Positions 19,545 to 28,815 of a DNA stretch of 64,000 nucleotides are shown piece by piece. The DNA lies in NCBI GenBank assembly GCA_029194675.1, contig JARFXP010000002.1, positions 310,001 to 374,000 on the forward strand. The letters are read 5' to 3'. The notes under the pieces were generated by a model, which saw only the letters and a list, made by a program, of their open reading frames with translations, ran no database searches and was not told the DNA's origin. The position numbers and the translations under genes are program-made. The stretch comes from Nitrospira sp. (GTDB taxonomy: Bacteria > Nitrospirota > Nitrospiria > Nitrospirales > Nitrospiraceae). The first letter of the stretch is position 1, and each line of letters opens with the position of its first letter.

Positions 19545-19931
19545 TCACAGCCGAACGACCTCCAAGCTGACCTGCTGAAAGCCTAAGCCACGAATCTCAT
19601 CGACCAACGCGACGAACTTTTCGAGCAATGTGACCTTGTCCGCTCGCACGACCACGGCCGATTCGCGAGCCCTGATGCCCAAGACCGATGGGAGACCCCC
19701 GGAGGGAACCGGAGCATCATTTAAGAACAAGTTTCCATCCGCAGTCAATGAAATCACGATGGGAACGTCCTTGTGGTCGCTTACCTCTTTGGCCTTGGCC
19801 AAGTTGACGGGAATCTGCCCCGTGCTGATGAAGGTGGCCGTGGTCAGCACGATGACGAGGAGGACCAACATGACATCCACGAGCGGGATGACGTTGATTT
19901 GATCAATGTTCCGTTCCATGTTGCACTCCAT
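19545..19931 (-). CDS. exbD: ExbD/TolR-family proton-channel component
   Basis: A 128-residue protein with one N-terminal membrane helix that carries the essential Asp (INVIPLVDVMLVLLVI), followed by a periplasmic domain. ExbD with ExbB uses the proton gradient to energise TonB or a related protein. The start at 19931 overlaps the exbB end by 29 bases, typical of this pair; the internal ATG at 19919 is also possible. It is the last gene of the iron-uptake cluster. No tonB gene is present in the window. Confidence 0.9.
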   Translation of the reverse strand: MECNMERNIDQINVIPLVDVMLVLLVIVLTTATFISTGQIPVNLAKAKEVSDHKDVPIVISLTADGNLFLNDAPVPSGGLPSVLGIRARESAVVVRADKVTLLEKFVALVDEIRGLGFQQVSLEVVRL

Positions 19932-20337
19932 ACTCAGTCAGAAGTTCGGTGACGCGACGACGAAGCACATTGTTCATCACGACGCAGGGAATGGCGACTA
20001 ATAGACCGATGGCAGTCGCCTTCAAGGCCAGGCTCAAGCCGATCATGATGGTGTTGACCGCCATCGTTCCCGACGTTCCCATTGTATGGAACGTCAACAT
20101 GATCCCAAGGACAGTTCCGAGCAGGCCGATATATGGGGCATTGGCGGCCACGGTACCGATAATCACCAGTCGCTTGGTCAGCGTGATTTCCAGCAGCCGG
20201 GCATTTGAAAACTGTGAGAAATTGACCCGCCGGTAGTAGAGCCAGCGTTCGACGGCGACCGCGACAGACCAGAGGCTCAAGACCAGCAAGAGCCCGACGA
20301 CCCCATAATCAATGGTATTTTTCAGCGCATCCATCAT
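19903..20337 (-). CDS. exbB: ExbB/TolQ-family proton-channel component
   Basis: A 144-residue protein of the MotA/TolQ/ExbB family with three membrane helices and the conserved APYIGLLGTVLGIM and ALKATAIGLLVAIPC stretches that line the proton path. It is shorter than E. coli ExbB because the cytoplasmic loop is reduced, as in many short ExbB forms. AAGGAG sits just before the tandem ATG start. It follows fbpC by 122 bases on the same strand. Confidence 0.9.
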   Translation of the reverse strand: MMDALKNTIDYGVVGLLLVLSLWSVAVAVERWLYYRRVNFSQFSNARLLEITLTKRLVIIGTVAANAPYIGLLGTVLGIMLTFHTMGTSGTMAVNTIMIGLSLALKATAIGLLVAIPCVVMNNVLRRRVTELLTEYGVQHGTEH

Positions 20338-20459
20338 AACTCCTTACGACATGAAAATGTGGTGCTATCCGGTAGGCTGGGAACCAGCGTATCTGTCTAT
20401 CCATGCCAGACCGAGGGGGAAGCTGTCAATCCGCACACTCGTTCGTTCCCACCCGGTTT

Positions 20460-21614
20460 CTAGGAGCGAGGAGGCTGTTCGGCAGGAAAAAGTACGGTGT
20501 GCGTGGCAGAGACGCGGAGTTCCACTGCGGTTCCTTCCTGGTAGACGCTGGTCGAGCTCTCGCTGCTGTGGACCATTTGTCCTGAGGGCAGGCGGATCGT
20601 ATAGAGGTTCTCCGAACCCCGGAACAGGCGAGCCGCAATCCTCGGCTTCGCCGATTTGTTGGGCACCAGCTGGATGTCGTCAGGGCGAATCATCACGACG
20701 ACTTCGCTTTCCTCAGGGCGATTGAGGGTATTGGGGAACTCTCCCAGTTCAGTATGGACCAGGCCCTGTCGGACCTGTCCGGTGATAAAGTCGGCTTGGC
20801 CCACAAAATCGGCCACGAACCTGGTAGCCGGAAGATGGTAAATGAGCTCCGGCGAATCCAGCTGTTCGAGCATTCCCTGATTCAGTACGGCGATGCGGTC
20901 GGCCATGGCAAAGGCTTCGTCGTGATCGTGCGTCACTAGAATCGTCGTGGTTTTCATTCGATGCAACAGGGCATGGAGCTCTTGCCGCATGCGGCCGGCC
21001 ATATCGGGATCCAGGTTGCTGAACGGCTCATCCAGGAGGAGCAAGACGGGATGCTGCACGAGTGCGCGTGAAAGGGCCACTCGTTGCTGTTGCCCTCCCG
21101 ATAACTCATGCGGGTAACGTCGGTCGAATCCTTCGAGGCCGGTCAGCCGCAGCATTTCTTGGACACGACATCTCCGTTCCGCCCGCGACAGGTGGCGGAG
21201 CCCGAAGGCGATGTTATCGGCGACGCGCAGGTGAGGAAAAAGCGCATACTCCTGAAAGACCATGCCCACACGGCGTTCCTCCGTCGGAATCGTCTCCGAG
21301 GAGGAGGAGACCAATCGGCCCGATAAAAATATTTGTCCGGCCCGCACCGGTTCGAAACCCGCGATCGCCCGCAAGATGGTCGTCTTGCCGCAGCCTGACG
21401 GTCCCAGCAGACAGAGAATTTCACCTTCCCGGGCGGAAAATGAAATATCGCGGATCGCAGGCCTGCTTGGATCATAGGCACAGGACACAGAACGAAGCTC
21501 CAAGATGGAAGAGGCCGGCTGGTAGAGATTCACTTGGCCGTCGAGCTGCTCGGCATCCACCTGTGTGCTGTGCGATGGTGTGTTCATGGTAGTTTTATGC
21601 TGCCCGCCAATCAC
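20460..21614 (-). CDS. fbpC: Ferric-iron ABC transporter ATP-binding protein
   Basis: A 384-residue ATPase with Walker A GPSGCGKTT, the Q-loop VFQEYALFPH, signature LSGGQQQR, Walker B VLLLLDEPF and the switch His in VTHDHDEAF. The C-terminal third is a TOBE-like regulatory domain found in FbpC/PotA-type transporters. The start shown is a GTG overlapping the permease gene by 20 bases; an ATG at 21587 just after that stop would shorten it by nine residues, and neither has a good ribosome site. Together with the two genes before it, this forms a complete iron(III) importer. Confidence 0.9.
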   Translation of the reverse strand: MIGGQHKTTMNTPSHSTQVDAEQLDGQVNLYQPASSILELRSVSCAYDPSRPAIRDISFSAREGEILCLLGPSGCGKTTILRAIAGFEPVRAGQIFLSGRLVSSSSETIPTEERRVGMVFQEYALFPHLRVADNIAFGLRHLSRAERRCRVQEMLRLTGLEGFDRRYPHELSGGQQQRVALSRALVQHPVLLLLDEPFSNLDPDMAGRMRQELHALLHRMKTTTILVTHDHDEAFAMADRIAVLNQGMLEQLDSPELIYHLPATRFVADFVGQADFITGQVRQGLVHTELGEFPNTLNRPEESEVVVMIRPDDIQLVPNKSAKPRIAARLFRGSENLYTIRLPSGQMVHSSESSTSVYQEGTAVELRVSATHTVLFPAEQPPRS

Positions 21615-23178
21615 GGGAGAGCAATAAGACCAGCGCCGGCAAGCCTACGAGCACAATCAATAAGGCGGATGGAGCCGCCAGCTGATAGTACTCTTCGCTT
21701 GCTTCCAGCCAAACACGAATTGCCAAGGTGTCGAATCCCACCGGTCGCAGCAGCAACGTTGCCGGGAGTTCCTTCATCGTCTGCAAAAAGATCAAGACCC
21801 ACGCCACGATGACCCCGTTGCGGATGAGGGGTAATGTCACGCGACGCCAGGTCTCTCGAACGGTAAGACCCAGGGTGCGGGCGACTTCCTCCAGATTAGG
21901 CGTGATTTGTTGAATCGACGGTTCGAGCGACTGGAGACCGGCTGGGAGAAAATGTAGAACATAGGCGATGATCAATACGATCACCGTACCATACAAGAAC
22001 GGCAGGACTTTTAGAAAGAGGACCAACACCGCGAGCGCAGCGACTGGTCCGGGTAGGACGTACCCGGCGTAAGCAGCCTGCAAACAGCCGACATTGAGCC
22101 AGGTCGGTTTGCGGCTGGCCAGGTAGGCGAGGGGCAGTCCGACGAATACTCCTCCCGTGGCGGCCAGGGTGGAAAGTAAGGCGCTGTTCCACACAAACCC
22201 GAAAAAGCGGGCGTCGAGGATCGTCTGAGCCTCCGGGGACAGGCTCCATATCACCAGTAGACAGGCCGGGATTCCGAAGGCCAAGCCGATGACGGTGGCC
22301 AAGCATGCCGTCAAAGCGGCAGCGTGCAACCATCCGCACCGGATTCGTTGCGGTGTCCGAAAGCGTCCGGAGGTCTGGTAAAACCGGCTCTTTCGACGAA
22401 ACCATCGTTCGGTCAATAAGAACAGAAGCGCCAGGAAGACCAATAAGATGCTCAGGATGCTCGCGGCCTGATTGTCGGACCGGCCGGTCATTTGCTGAAA
22501 CACGGCGTAGGTCAGTGTTTGGTAGCGGAGTAGAGAGACGGCACCGAAGTCTGAGACGACATACAGGAGGACAAGGGCGAGACCGGCGACGATGGAGGGG
22601 CGTAGTAATGGGAGGGTGACGAACAGCATTCTGTGAAGTGGTGAAGCGCCACAGGTACGGGCCACTTCTTCAAAGGACACATTAAAGCTCAGGAGCGCAC
22701 TACGTGTGAGCAGGTAGACGAAAGGAAACGTGTCGAGTGCCATCACGACAGTGACGCCCCAAAAACTTTGAGGTGAGATGATTCTGGCTTGAGAACCTGC
22801 GATCGTCTGCCAGAGCTGTTCTACTGGACCGCCGAATCCCAAGAGATAGTTGTACACATAGGCCAAGACATACGTCGGCATGGCCAACGGAAGCACCAGG
22901 GCGAGTTCCCAGATACGGCGACCGGTGAATTCGAATCGCGTGACCATCCAGGCGGTTGATACGCCGAGCACGAATGTGAGCAAGGCCACGGCACCGGCCA
23001 GGGAAACCGTATTCAACAGCAGTTCAGGGACACGGGTGGCCCAGAGACGATGCCAAATCGCAACATCGGCCGACAAGGCGAGGGCAGTGACATAGCCCAA
23101 TGGCAGGAGGACCAGTGTGGCGCCGGCGAGGGCCGCGAGTTGCAGGGGAGAGACAGATGATCGGTGTATGGCAATCAC
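21595..23178 (-). CDS. fbpB: Ferric-iron ABC transporter permease
   Basis: A 527-residue inner-membrane protein with about twelve helices in two homologous halves, as in FbpB/SfuB iron permeases where two permease units are fused. Each half carries an EAA-type loop for contact with the ATPase (VSFEEVARTCGASPLHRM and NLEEVARTLGLTVRETW). The start is a GTG, 15 bases after the fbpA stop. It is encoded between its binding protein and its ATPase. Confidence 0.93.
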   Translation of the reverse strand: MIAIHRSSVSPLQLAALAGATLVLLPLGYVTALALSADVAIWHRLWATRVPELLLNTVSLAGAVALLTFVLGVSTAWMVTRFEFTGRRIWELALVLPLAMPTYVLAYVYNYLLGFGGPVEQLWQTIAGSQARIISPQSFWGVTVVMALDTFPFVYLLTRSALLSFNVSFEEVARTCGASPLHRMLFVTLPLLRPSIVAGLALVLLYVVSDFGAVSLLRYQTLTYAVFQQMTGRSDNQAASILSILLVFLALLFLLTERWFRRKSRFYQTSGRFRTPQRIRCGWLHAAALTACLATVIGLAFGIPACLLVIWSLSPEAQTILDARFFGFVWNSALLSTLAATGGVFVGLPLAYLASRKPTWLNVGCLQAAYAGYVLPGPVAALAVLVLFLKVLPFLYGTVIVLIIAYVLHFLPAGLQSLEPSIQQITPNLEEVARTLGLTVRETWRRVTLPLIRNGVIVAWVLIFLQTMKELPATLLLRPVGFDTLAIRVWLEASEEYYQLAAPSALLIVLVGLPALVLLLSRDWRAA

Positions 23179-23193
23179 TGGGAGCTCGCGGAG

Positions 23194-24261
23194 TTACCGC
23201 ATCCCTACCTGTTCGATGAGCAGCAGGGTAGGTTCTCGGAGTTCTGCGAGTTTCGCCAACGGGACGAGGGCCGCTCGGAAGCTTGTCCGTTCGGTAAGCG
23301 CGGGATCAGCCTTGACCTCAGGATGGAGTGGGTATTCCTTGTCGAGGTCGGCGAACAGCTTCTGGCCGGCCTGCGCAACGAGAAATTCCACGAGCAATTT
23401 GGCGTTTTCCAAGCGTGGAGTGTGTTTCAGGATGCCGATGCCGGCTACGTTCATAATGGCGCCCATGCCTCCTTCTTGTTGGTCGGGCATCAATACCGCC
23501 AACGGAGCAGTGGGTTGTGTCGCGAGATGTCGGTACACGTAGTAGTGATTCACGATGCCCAACGCGACCTGACCCTTGGCGACGGCGTCGACGATCTGCG
23601 AGCTCTTCTGATAAACCTGGGTGCCGGCATTATCCCGAAGGCCTTCAAGAAACTTCCTGGTTTGATCGTCACCGACGCTCGCGCGGATAACCGACACACC
23701 CGCTTGCAAATATTCGCTGCCGGCATTGGGGATGGCGATCTTGCCTTTCCATTGTGGCTCGGCCAAATCCAGCAGCGATTTGACCTGGTTGGGCTTGACC
23801 ATCGTCGTGTTGTACACAACGATCCAAAACCGTCCTGACAAACCGATCCAACTGTTGTCCGCTGCGCGAAATTGAGGAGGAATGGCCCGTTCGACCTCCC
23901 GCATATTCAACGGGCGAAGGAGTCCCGCAGCGCGGGCCATTTCCAGACTGCCGGCATCATTGGTAATAAAGACATCGGCGGGGCTGCGCTTCCCTTCTGC
24001 CTTCATTCGATTCACCAACTCCGTGGTGCCGGAGGAGAGCAACTCTATTTGAATACCGGTCTTCGCGGTAAACGCATCGAGTACCGGCTTGATCAGCCGT
24101 TCGGCTCGACCGGAATAGACGGTCAACTTGTCGGCAGCCGATCCGACAGGCGGCATGATCAGCCAAAAGAGCGTGAGAATGCCGGCAACTGAAACACCGA
24201 GGAGCTTGAGTTGAGAGGCAATAGCCGTGGCGCGAGGTGAACGTCGGCAAAATAAGTGCAT
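23194..24261 (-). CDS. fbpA: Ferric-iron ABC transporter substrate-binding protein
   Basis: A periplasmic binding protein of about 355 residues. The N-terminal hydrophobic segment ends near residue 43 and works as a signal or anchor, followed by KLTVYSGRAERLIKPVLDAF, the typical start of FbpA/FutA-type proteins; two domains follow with TGIQIELLSSGTTELV and a C-terminal Tyr-containing loop (NHYYVYRHL) where iron-binding tyrosines normally lie. The ATG at 24261 has AGAAGGG six bases upstream, better than the TTG at 24267. It is preceded by fur and followed by fbpB. Confidence 0.9.
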   Translation of the reverse strand: MHLFCRRSPRATAIASQLKLLGVSVAGILTLFWLIMPPVGSAADKLTVYSGRAERLIKPVLDAFTAKTGIQIELLSSGTTELVNRMKAEGKRSPADVFITNDAGSLEMARAAGLLRPLNMREVERAIPPQFRAADNSWIGLSGRFWIVVYNTTMVKPNQVKSLLDLAEPQWKGKIAIPNAGSEYLQAGVSVIRASVGDDQTRKFLEGLRDNAGTQVYQKSSQIVDAVAKGQVALGIVNHYYVYRHLATQPTAPLAVLMPDQQEGGMGAIMNVAGIGILKHTPRLENAKLLVEFLVAQAGQKLFADLDKEYPLHPEVKADPALTERTSFRAALVPLAKLAELREPTLLLIEQVGMR

Positions 24262-24345
24262 GACCAACCCTTCTGTCTAGGTGGAGGGGAGTTGAACCCG
24301 GCAAGCCGCCTTAAAAAAAACGAATACCAGAAACAGCAACAGGGG

Positions 24346-24780
24346 TCAATGACGGCAGCGAGAGCAGAGTCCGTACAGCTCGAGGCGGTGAGTTTGGATG
24401 GTAAAACCGTTCCGCGATGCCACTTCTTCCTGAAGACGCTCAATGTCGCAGTTCTCGAATTCCACTATTTTCCCACAGCCTGTGCAAATAAGATGATCAT
24501 GATGGCCCTTATGCGACACATTGTCGTACTGGGTTTGCGTACCGAAGTGCCTGGCCTGGGCCAGACCCGCGTCGCAGAAGAGATTGAGCGTGCGGTAAAT
24601 GGTCGCGAGGCCCAGGTGTGGATCTTTGCGCGCCAGCTGGTGGTACATCGCTTCGGCCGTGATGTGTTCCTGCTTCAGAAAGGCATCGAGGATCAATTCA
24701 CGCTGCCGCGTAAATTTGAGCTGGTGCTTTCCAAGATGCTCCTTCAGGACCCCCATTTCTTTGACATGTTTCGACATCAT
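24346..24780 (-). CDS. fur: Fur-family metal-dependent repressor
   Basis: A 144-residue winged-helix repressor. It has the DNA-binding helix region (FTRQRELILDAFLKQEHITAE, AMYHQLARKDPHLGLATIYRTL), the metal segment HHDHLICTGCGKIVEF, and a C-terminal CSRC that with the earlier CTGC builds the structural zinc site. The ATG at 24780 is chosen because family similarity begins there; AGGAGG lies 12 bases upstream, slightly far. A frame extending to 25083 does not look coding. It is 78 to 84 bases ahead of fbpA on the same strand, so it probably controls the iron importer and itself. I did not find a clear Fur box. Confidence 0.92.
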   Translation of the reverse strand: MMSKHVKEMGVLKEHLGKHQLKFTRQRELILDAFLKQEHITAEAMYHQLARKDPHLGLATIYRTLNLFCDAGLAQARHFGTQTQYDNVSHKGHHDHLICTGCGKIVEFENCDIERLQEEVASRNGFTIQTHRLELYGLCSRCRH

Positions 24781-25073
24781 GATCAGACCGAGCCTCCTAG
24801 ATGGAGAATTAAAGACGAAACTGAGCAGCCGGTCAAGAGTGTCTTCGTCGAATGGATAGCCATCTCTAATTCCCTTTGACGGCTGCTTCTCCGGCTGTCT
24901 ATAGTGGAGCCCCACGGCTTGATAACCGTGGTTCCCTGGTGATTCTGCGGCGACACCTCGCCGAAGCGTGTTCGCCTTCGCCAAGGCTTCGGCGGACACC
25001 CGCTGCGCATTAGTTAACAGCCGTGGCTTCTTGCGCAGGCGGGTGAAGCGCCGACGCACGTCGCGAGGAGACC

Positions 25074-25670
25074 TTGAGAACACCCAGCCAGATCACAGTT
25101 GATCGTGCTCTTCTCTTGTATGTCCTGCAGCTCGCAGAGCCCTACGAGGGGATGAGCGATGTCAAGTTGCAGCAGCTGTGTTTTCTGTGCGAACTCCAAA
25201 CCTTTGCCAAAGGCCTGAAAGCGTTCCATTTCGAATTCTTTCGCTTCGCCTATGGAGCCTTCAGCAAAGATCTCGATAACGACCTGACCTCTCTCCGTCG
25301 GAAAGGGCGGATCGAGAATTTCACGGTATCGGATCAGGTCAAGGAGGAGGCGATACCATTACTCCTGAACGCGATCGAAGGGGTGGAGGTCAATGAGAAG
25401 GCCAAAGACATTGTCGATGCCGTCGTCGCCGCCTATGGACATCAAGACAGCGGTACCATCACGAGTTCCGTCGAATCGGTTCAGCTGAGCACACCCCAGG
25501 ACCCTGAACTCAAGATTCCCATTCGAGATATTGTGTTCCACACCACGCTGCTCGTGCCGCATCGGATCGAGGTGCAGGCTGAAGTTGCATTGTCTCCAAC
25601 CATCCTGGCAAAGCTCAACGCCGCAATGGGCTATGAGAGCCGACCTGTCATCGATGCTCAAAGTTGGTAG
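25074..25670 (+). CDS. Panacea (DUF4065/SocA-like) domain protein
   Basis: A 198-residue protein with the Panacea pattern: a helix with KLQQLCFLCELQ, FHFEFFRFAYGAFSKDLDNDL, then a helical region. Panacea domains act as antitoxins or as adaptors that hand targets to proteases. A partner toxin would be expected next to it, but the flanking genes are fur (divergent) and an M32 peptidase (convergent, overlapping 13 bases), so this is an orphan. The start is TTG with GAGGAG upstream. The C-terminal third (about 125-198) is extra and unassigned. Confidence 0.7.
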   Translation: MRTPSQITVDRALLLYVLQLAEPYEGMSDVKLQQLCFLCELQTFAKGLKAFHFEFFRFAYGAFSKDLDNDLTSLRRKGRIENFTVSDQVKEEAIPLLLNAIEGVEVNEKAKDIVDAVVAAYGHQDSGTITSSVESVQLSTPQDPELKIPIRDIVFHTTLLVPHRIEVQAEVALSPTILAKLNAAMGYESRPVIDAQSW

Positions 25671-27190
25671 ATCTCGCCGTATTTCTTTTCTACATAGTTG
25701 AGAAAGGGCTCGGGACTTATGGTCGAACCGGTCACGCGTTGCGCGAGATGGGCCGGCGTAAACATGCGGCCCCACCGGTGAATTTTCTGTTCCAGCCACC
25801 GGCGCAAGACCATTAAGTGACCGGCGGCAATCGCATCCTCCAAGCGTGGAATCTCCAGCTTAGCCTGCTCGAAGAATTGCACGGAGTAGAGGTTGCCTAA
25901 GGTATAGGTGGGGAAGTACCCGAATGCGCCGAACGACCAGTGCACATCTTGCAGCACTCCTTCTGCGTCGGAAGTCGGAATGATGCCCAAGTAGTCCTTC
26001 ATCTTCTGATTCCAGATCGCCGGCAAGTCGTCGGGCTGAGTCCTGTTCTCCACGAGCGCTTGCTCGATCTCGAACCGCAGCATGATATGGAGATTGTAGG
26101 TCAGCTCGTCGGCTTCCACGCGGATCAGCGACGGCTTCACGCGATTGATGGCGGCATAGAACCGGTCGATATCCACGCCGCGTAGTTGATGGTGAAAGGT
26201 CTGCTGCAAAATCGGGTAGAAAAAGCGCCAAAAAGATCGCGAACGTCCGACGCAATTTTCCCAGAGGCGAGACTGGCTTTCATGGATGCCCAGGGAGACC
26301 GAATCGCCCAACGGCGTGCCGAAATACCGTTGATCCAATCCCTGGTCATACAGCCCATGCCCTCCTTCATGGATGCAACTGAAGAGGCAGGATTGTAATT
26401 CATGTTCATGAACGCGGGTGGTCACGCGCACGTCGGTCGGATGAAACGATGTGGTGAAGGGATGGGCTGAGAGATCCAGTCGTCCGCGCTCGAAGTCATA
26501 CCCCATCGCGATCAAGACCAATCGACCGAACTCCAGCTGTCGAGCCTGATCGTAAGAGTGGTGCAGCATACCGTCGTCGATCCGGGTCCGGCACTCCGTG
26601 ATTGTTTTGAGCAACGGTACCAAGCGAGCCTTGAGCGCAGCAAAGAGGGGCTGCAAGTCCGCGATGGTCGCGCCCGGTTCATAGACGTCCAACAGGGCGT
26701 TGTAGGGTGAATCGTGATAGCCGAGATACTCGGCTTCTTCTCGCTTGAGCTGCAGCACCGTCCGGAGATTCGGCAGAAACATGTCAAACTTGTTTTGCTC
26801 CTTCGCCTCGGCCCACACTTGCTGGGCGAGCGAGCATTCGCGGCTGAGCTTCACGACGAAATCCGACGGCAGCTTCTTCGCGCGGCTGAAATCCCGCCAC
26901 ACTTCGCGCAAGAGCGAGCGTGAGGGCTCATCCCATGTCTCACCTGGTTGGTCGGCTGCCTGGCCGGTGGCAGGATCGACCCATTGTGACAAGAGATGCT
27001 GAACCTCCGACGAGACCAATTTCTGATGGGCCAGGCCCTGAAGCACGGCGATCTGCTCGGCTCGCGCTTCCCCCCCGCCGGCCGGCATGTAGGTTTCTTG
27101 ATCCCATGAGAGCACTGATGCGGCGCTATTGATGCGCTGAATTTCCAGCAGTCTGGTGGTGAGGGGTTCTAACGTCGCAAAGGTTTTCAA
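25658..27190 (-). CDS. Carboxypeptidase Taq-type metallopeptidase (M32)
   Basis: A 510-residue all-helical cytoplasmic zinc carboxypeptidase. The HEGGH zinc motif is at residues 274-278 and the third ligand is in GIHESQSRLWEN about 25 residues later; both are M32 signatures, as is SWDQETYMPAGG near residue 30. M32 enzymes remove C-terminal residues from peptides. The start is TTG with AAGGAGG upstream. The length is normal. It overlaps the end of the Panacea gene tail to tail by 13 bases. Confidence 0.95.
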   Translation of the reverse strand: MKTFATLEPLTTRLLEIQRINSAASVLSWDQETYMPAGGGEARAEQIAVLQGLAHQKLVSSEVQHLLSQWVDPATGQAADQPGETWDEPSRSLLREVWRDFSRAKKLPSDFVVKLSRECSLAQQVWAEAKEQNKFDMFLPNLRTVLQLKREEAEYLGYHDSPYNALLDVYEPGATIADLQPLFAALKARLVPLLKTITECRTRIDDGMLHHSYDQARQLEFGRLVLIAMGYDFERGRLDLSAHPFTTSFHPTDVRVTTRVHEHELQSCLFSCIHEGGHGLYDQGLDQRYFGTPLGDSVSLGIHESQSRLWENCVGRSRSFWRFFYPILQQTFHHQLRGVDIDRFYAAINRVKPSLIRVEADELTYNLHIMLRFEIEQALVENRTQPDDLPAIWNQKMKDYLGIIPTSDAEGVLQDVHWSFGAFGYFPTYTLGNLYSVQFFEQAKLEIPRLEDAIAAGHLMVLRRWLEQKIHRWGRMFTPAHLAQRVTGSTISPEPFLNYVEKKYGEIYQL

Positions 27191-27286
27191 CCAGGCCTCC
27201 TTCTCATGCTCACTATGCTAAGATCGGCACGGCGCCTCGCAGTGTACGCAGGACGATGGGCTTTTTCAAACCACGAAAGGAATTCC

Positions 27287-27928
27287 ATGAACCGGTTGGT
27301 TTCGTCCGACATTGAAACGTACGCCGAAGCCCATTCCACGCCGGAGTCGTCGGTCTGTTGCGCATTGCGCGAAGAGACCCATCGGACCATGGAGTACCCC
27401 CAGATGCTGGTCGGTCCCTTGGAAGGGGCGTTTCTGAAAATGATGACGCAGTTGGTGGGCGCGAAACGGGTGCTCGAGATTGGGATGTTTACGGGCTACA
27501 GCGCGTTGTGCTTTGCGGAAGCCTTGCCGGAAAACGGAACGGTGATCACCTGCGAAATCGATGAGAAGTCAGCGGCGGTCGCCCGGCGCTATGTTGCGAA
27601 GTCGCCATTTGGCGGCAAGATCAGCATCCGAATGGGACCGGCTCTTGATACCATGAAAACACTGAATGGCCCCTTTGATCTGATCTTCATCGATGCCGAC
27701 AAAACCAATTACCTTAATTATTACCGCCATTCGCTCGACCTGCTCGCCCAGAACGGGGTGATCTTGATCGACAATGTGCTCTGGAGCGGCGAGGTCTTGA
27801 AACAGCCGCCGCCGGATGCTTCCACTGCCGCCATTCAGGAACTCAACCGGACCGTAGCCGCTGATCCCCGCGTCACCGCCGTGCTGGTCACGATCCGGGA
27901 CGGGATTCTGGTGGTGAGAAAAACGTAG
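27287..27928 (+). CDS. SAM-dependent O-methyltransferase (CCoAOMT-like)
   Basis: A 213-residue protein with the O-methyltransferase family 3 layout: KRVLEIGMFTGYSALCFAEALP as SAM motif, FDLIFIDADKTNYLNYY as the metal-binding segment, and NGVILIDNVLWSGEVL. These enzymes methylate catechol-like groups. The ATG at 27287 has AAAGGA before it; an earlier ATG at 27206 lacks support. Its last 60 or so codons are repeated, with divergence, at three downstream sites (28738, 30562, 33560), so the 3' end has acted as a boundary for inserted modules. Confidence 0.93.
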   Translation: MNRLVSSDIETYAEAHSTPESSVCCALREETHRTMEYPQMLVGPLEGAFLKMMTQLVGAKRVLEIGMFTGYSALCFAEALPENGTVITCEIDEKSAAVARRYVAKSPFGGKISIRMGPALDTMKTLNGPFDLIFIDADKTNYLNYYRHSLDLLAQNGVILIDNVLWSGEVLKQPPPDASTAAIQELNRTVAADPRVTAVLVTIRDGILVVRKT

Positions 27929-28055
27929 AATTCTGCCTCACTTCGGCCACCCTTCGCTTTCCCTGCTTTTCCAATCTTTCTCTAGTGCTTTCCGCCATCG
28001 CTCTTTCCGGACTCCATAGCTTGACGAGCCTCTAGCTTATGGTGTCCAATGCCCT

Positions 28056-28348
28056 ATGCCGAAGGGCAGATTGGTCCTCCATACCAAGTACATTGACGAG
28101 GTTGGAGGCATCACCGAACTGAAGGTCTATCAGGTCCCAAAACGGCGAGCACGCCGCGAGGTTACAAGTATTCTCTGGTGTACGTCTTCAATGGTCAGCG
28201 ACTGGTTGGCTACGACAATCATGAACGAAAAGGAGATCACCGGCACCATCGGGATGAGACGGTCCCATATGCATTCACGTCTCTCGAGACGTTGGTGAAA
28301 GATTTTCTCGCGGACGCGGCGGCCATGAGAAAGGAGCTACGGAAATGA
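28056..28348 (+). pseudogene. DUF6516-family toxin-like gene with one-base frameshift
   Basis: The first 29 codons (MPKGRLVLHTKYIDEVGG...VYQVPK) and the following downstream frame (PRGYKYSLVYVFNGQRLVGYDNHERKGDHRHH... to a stop at 28348) are the two parts of one DUF6516 protein. The frames join at CCAAAACGG near 28137-28145; one more A there restores a single frame. The loss is in a short A run, so a sequencing error or a slip is possible. The stop overlaps the start of the next gene by four bases (ATGA), as in the known pairing of DUF6516 with an HTH partner. Confidence 0.7.
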
Positions 28349-28719
28349 AGGTCAAAAGGCTCAAAGTCGGAGTACGGTCCCTTGAAGAGGGGCTGTCGGA
28401 ATTCAAAGAGACACTCAAGGCCATTAAAGCCGGACGGAGGGTCACGAAGCGAACCGGTGTGTATTTTGTCAGCGTAGAAGCCATGCGTCAGGTACTCACG
28501 GAGCCTCGATTAGCCCTTCTCCATGTAATCCGTACACGACGACCGCAATCGCTCGCAGAACTCGCAAAACTGGTACATCGGGATTTCAAGAACGTACGTG
28601 CCGATGTCAAAGTGCTGAGCGATCTTGGGCTCGTGGAAGCCAAATCGGGACCTCGGCTGCGAGATGCGGTCATCCTATCGGTCCCCTATCAGCGCATCCA
28701 ATTCGAGATCGCCGTCTAG
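28345..28719 (+). CDS. HTH antitoxin-like protein (HVO_A0114-type partner of DUF6516)
   Basis: A 124-residue protein. Residues 55-105 form a winged helix-turn-helix (LLHVIRTRRPQSLAELAKLVHRDFKNVRADVKVL), with a preceding helical segment of charged residues. Proteins like this sit next to DUF6516 genes and are thought to be transcription-regulating antitoxins. The start overlaps the stop of the broken toxin-like gene. Its frame is intact while the partner's is not, as expected if losing the toxin is tolerated. Confidence 0.75.
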   Translation: MKVKRLKVGVRSLEEGLSEFKETLKAIKAGRRVTKRTGVYFVSVEAMRQVLTEPRLALLHVIRTRRPQSLAELAKLVHRDFKNVRADVKVLSDLGLVEAKSGPRLRDAVILSVPYQRIQFEIAV

Positions 28720-28737
28720 CCGTCGACCACATGAGTA

Positions 28738-28789
28738 CTGGTACGATTCGTGACGGGAGTTCGGTGGTGAGAAGGGCTCAGAACTAGGG
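28738..28789 (+). repeat. Shortest relic of the O-methyltransferase 3' end
   Basis: The stretch TGGTACGATTCGTGACGGG and then GGTGGTGAGAAGGGCTCAG aligns with the last 45 bases of the O-methyltransferase gene (ACGATCCGGGACGGGATT...GGTGGTGAGAAAAACGTAG). It follows directly after the HTH gene and no longer encodes protein. It is the first of three downstream copies of that gene end. The rest of 28720-28956 has only the leader repeat below. Confidence 0.65.
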
Positions 28790-28815
28790 TTTTGCCGCTA
28801 GCACTGCATTGCCCC

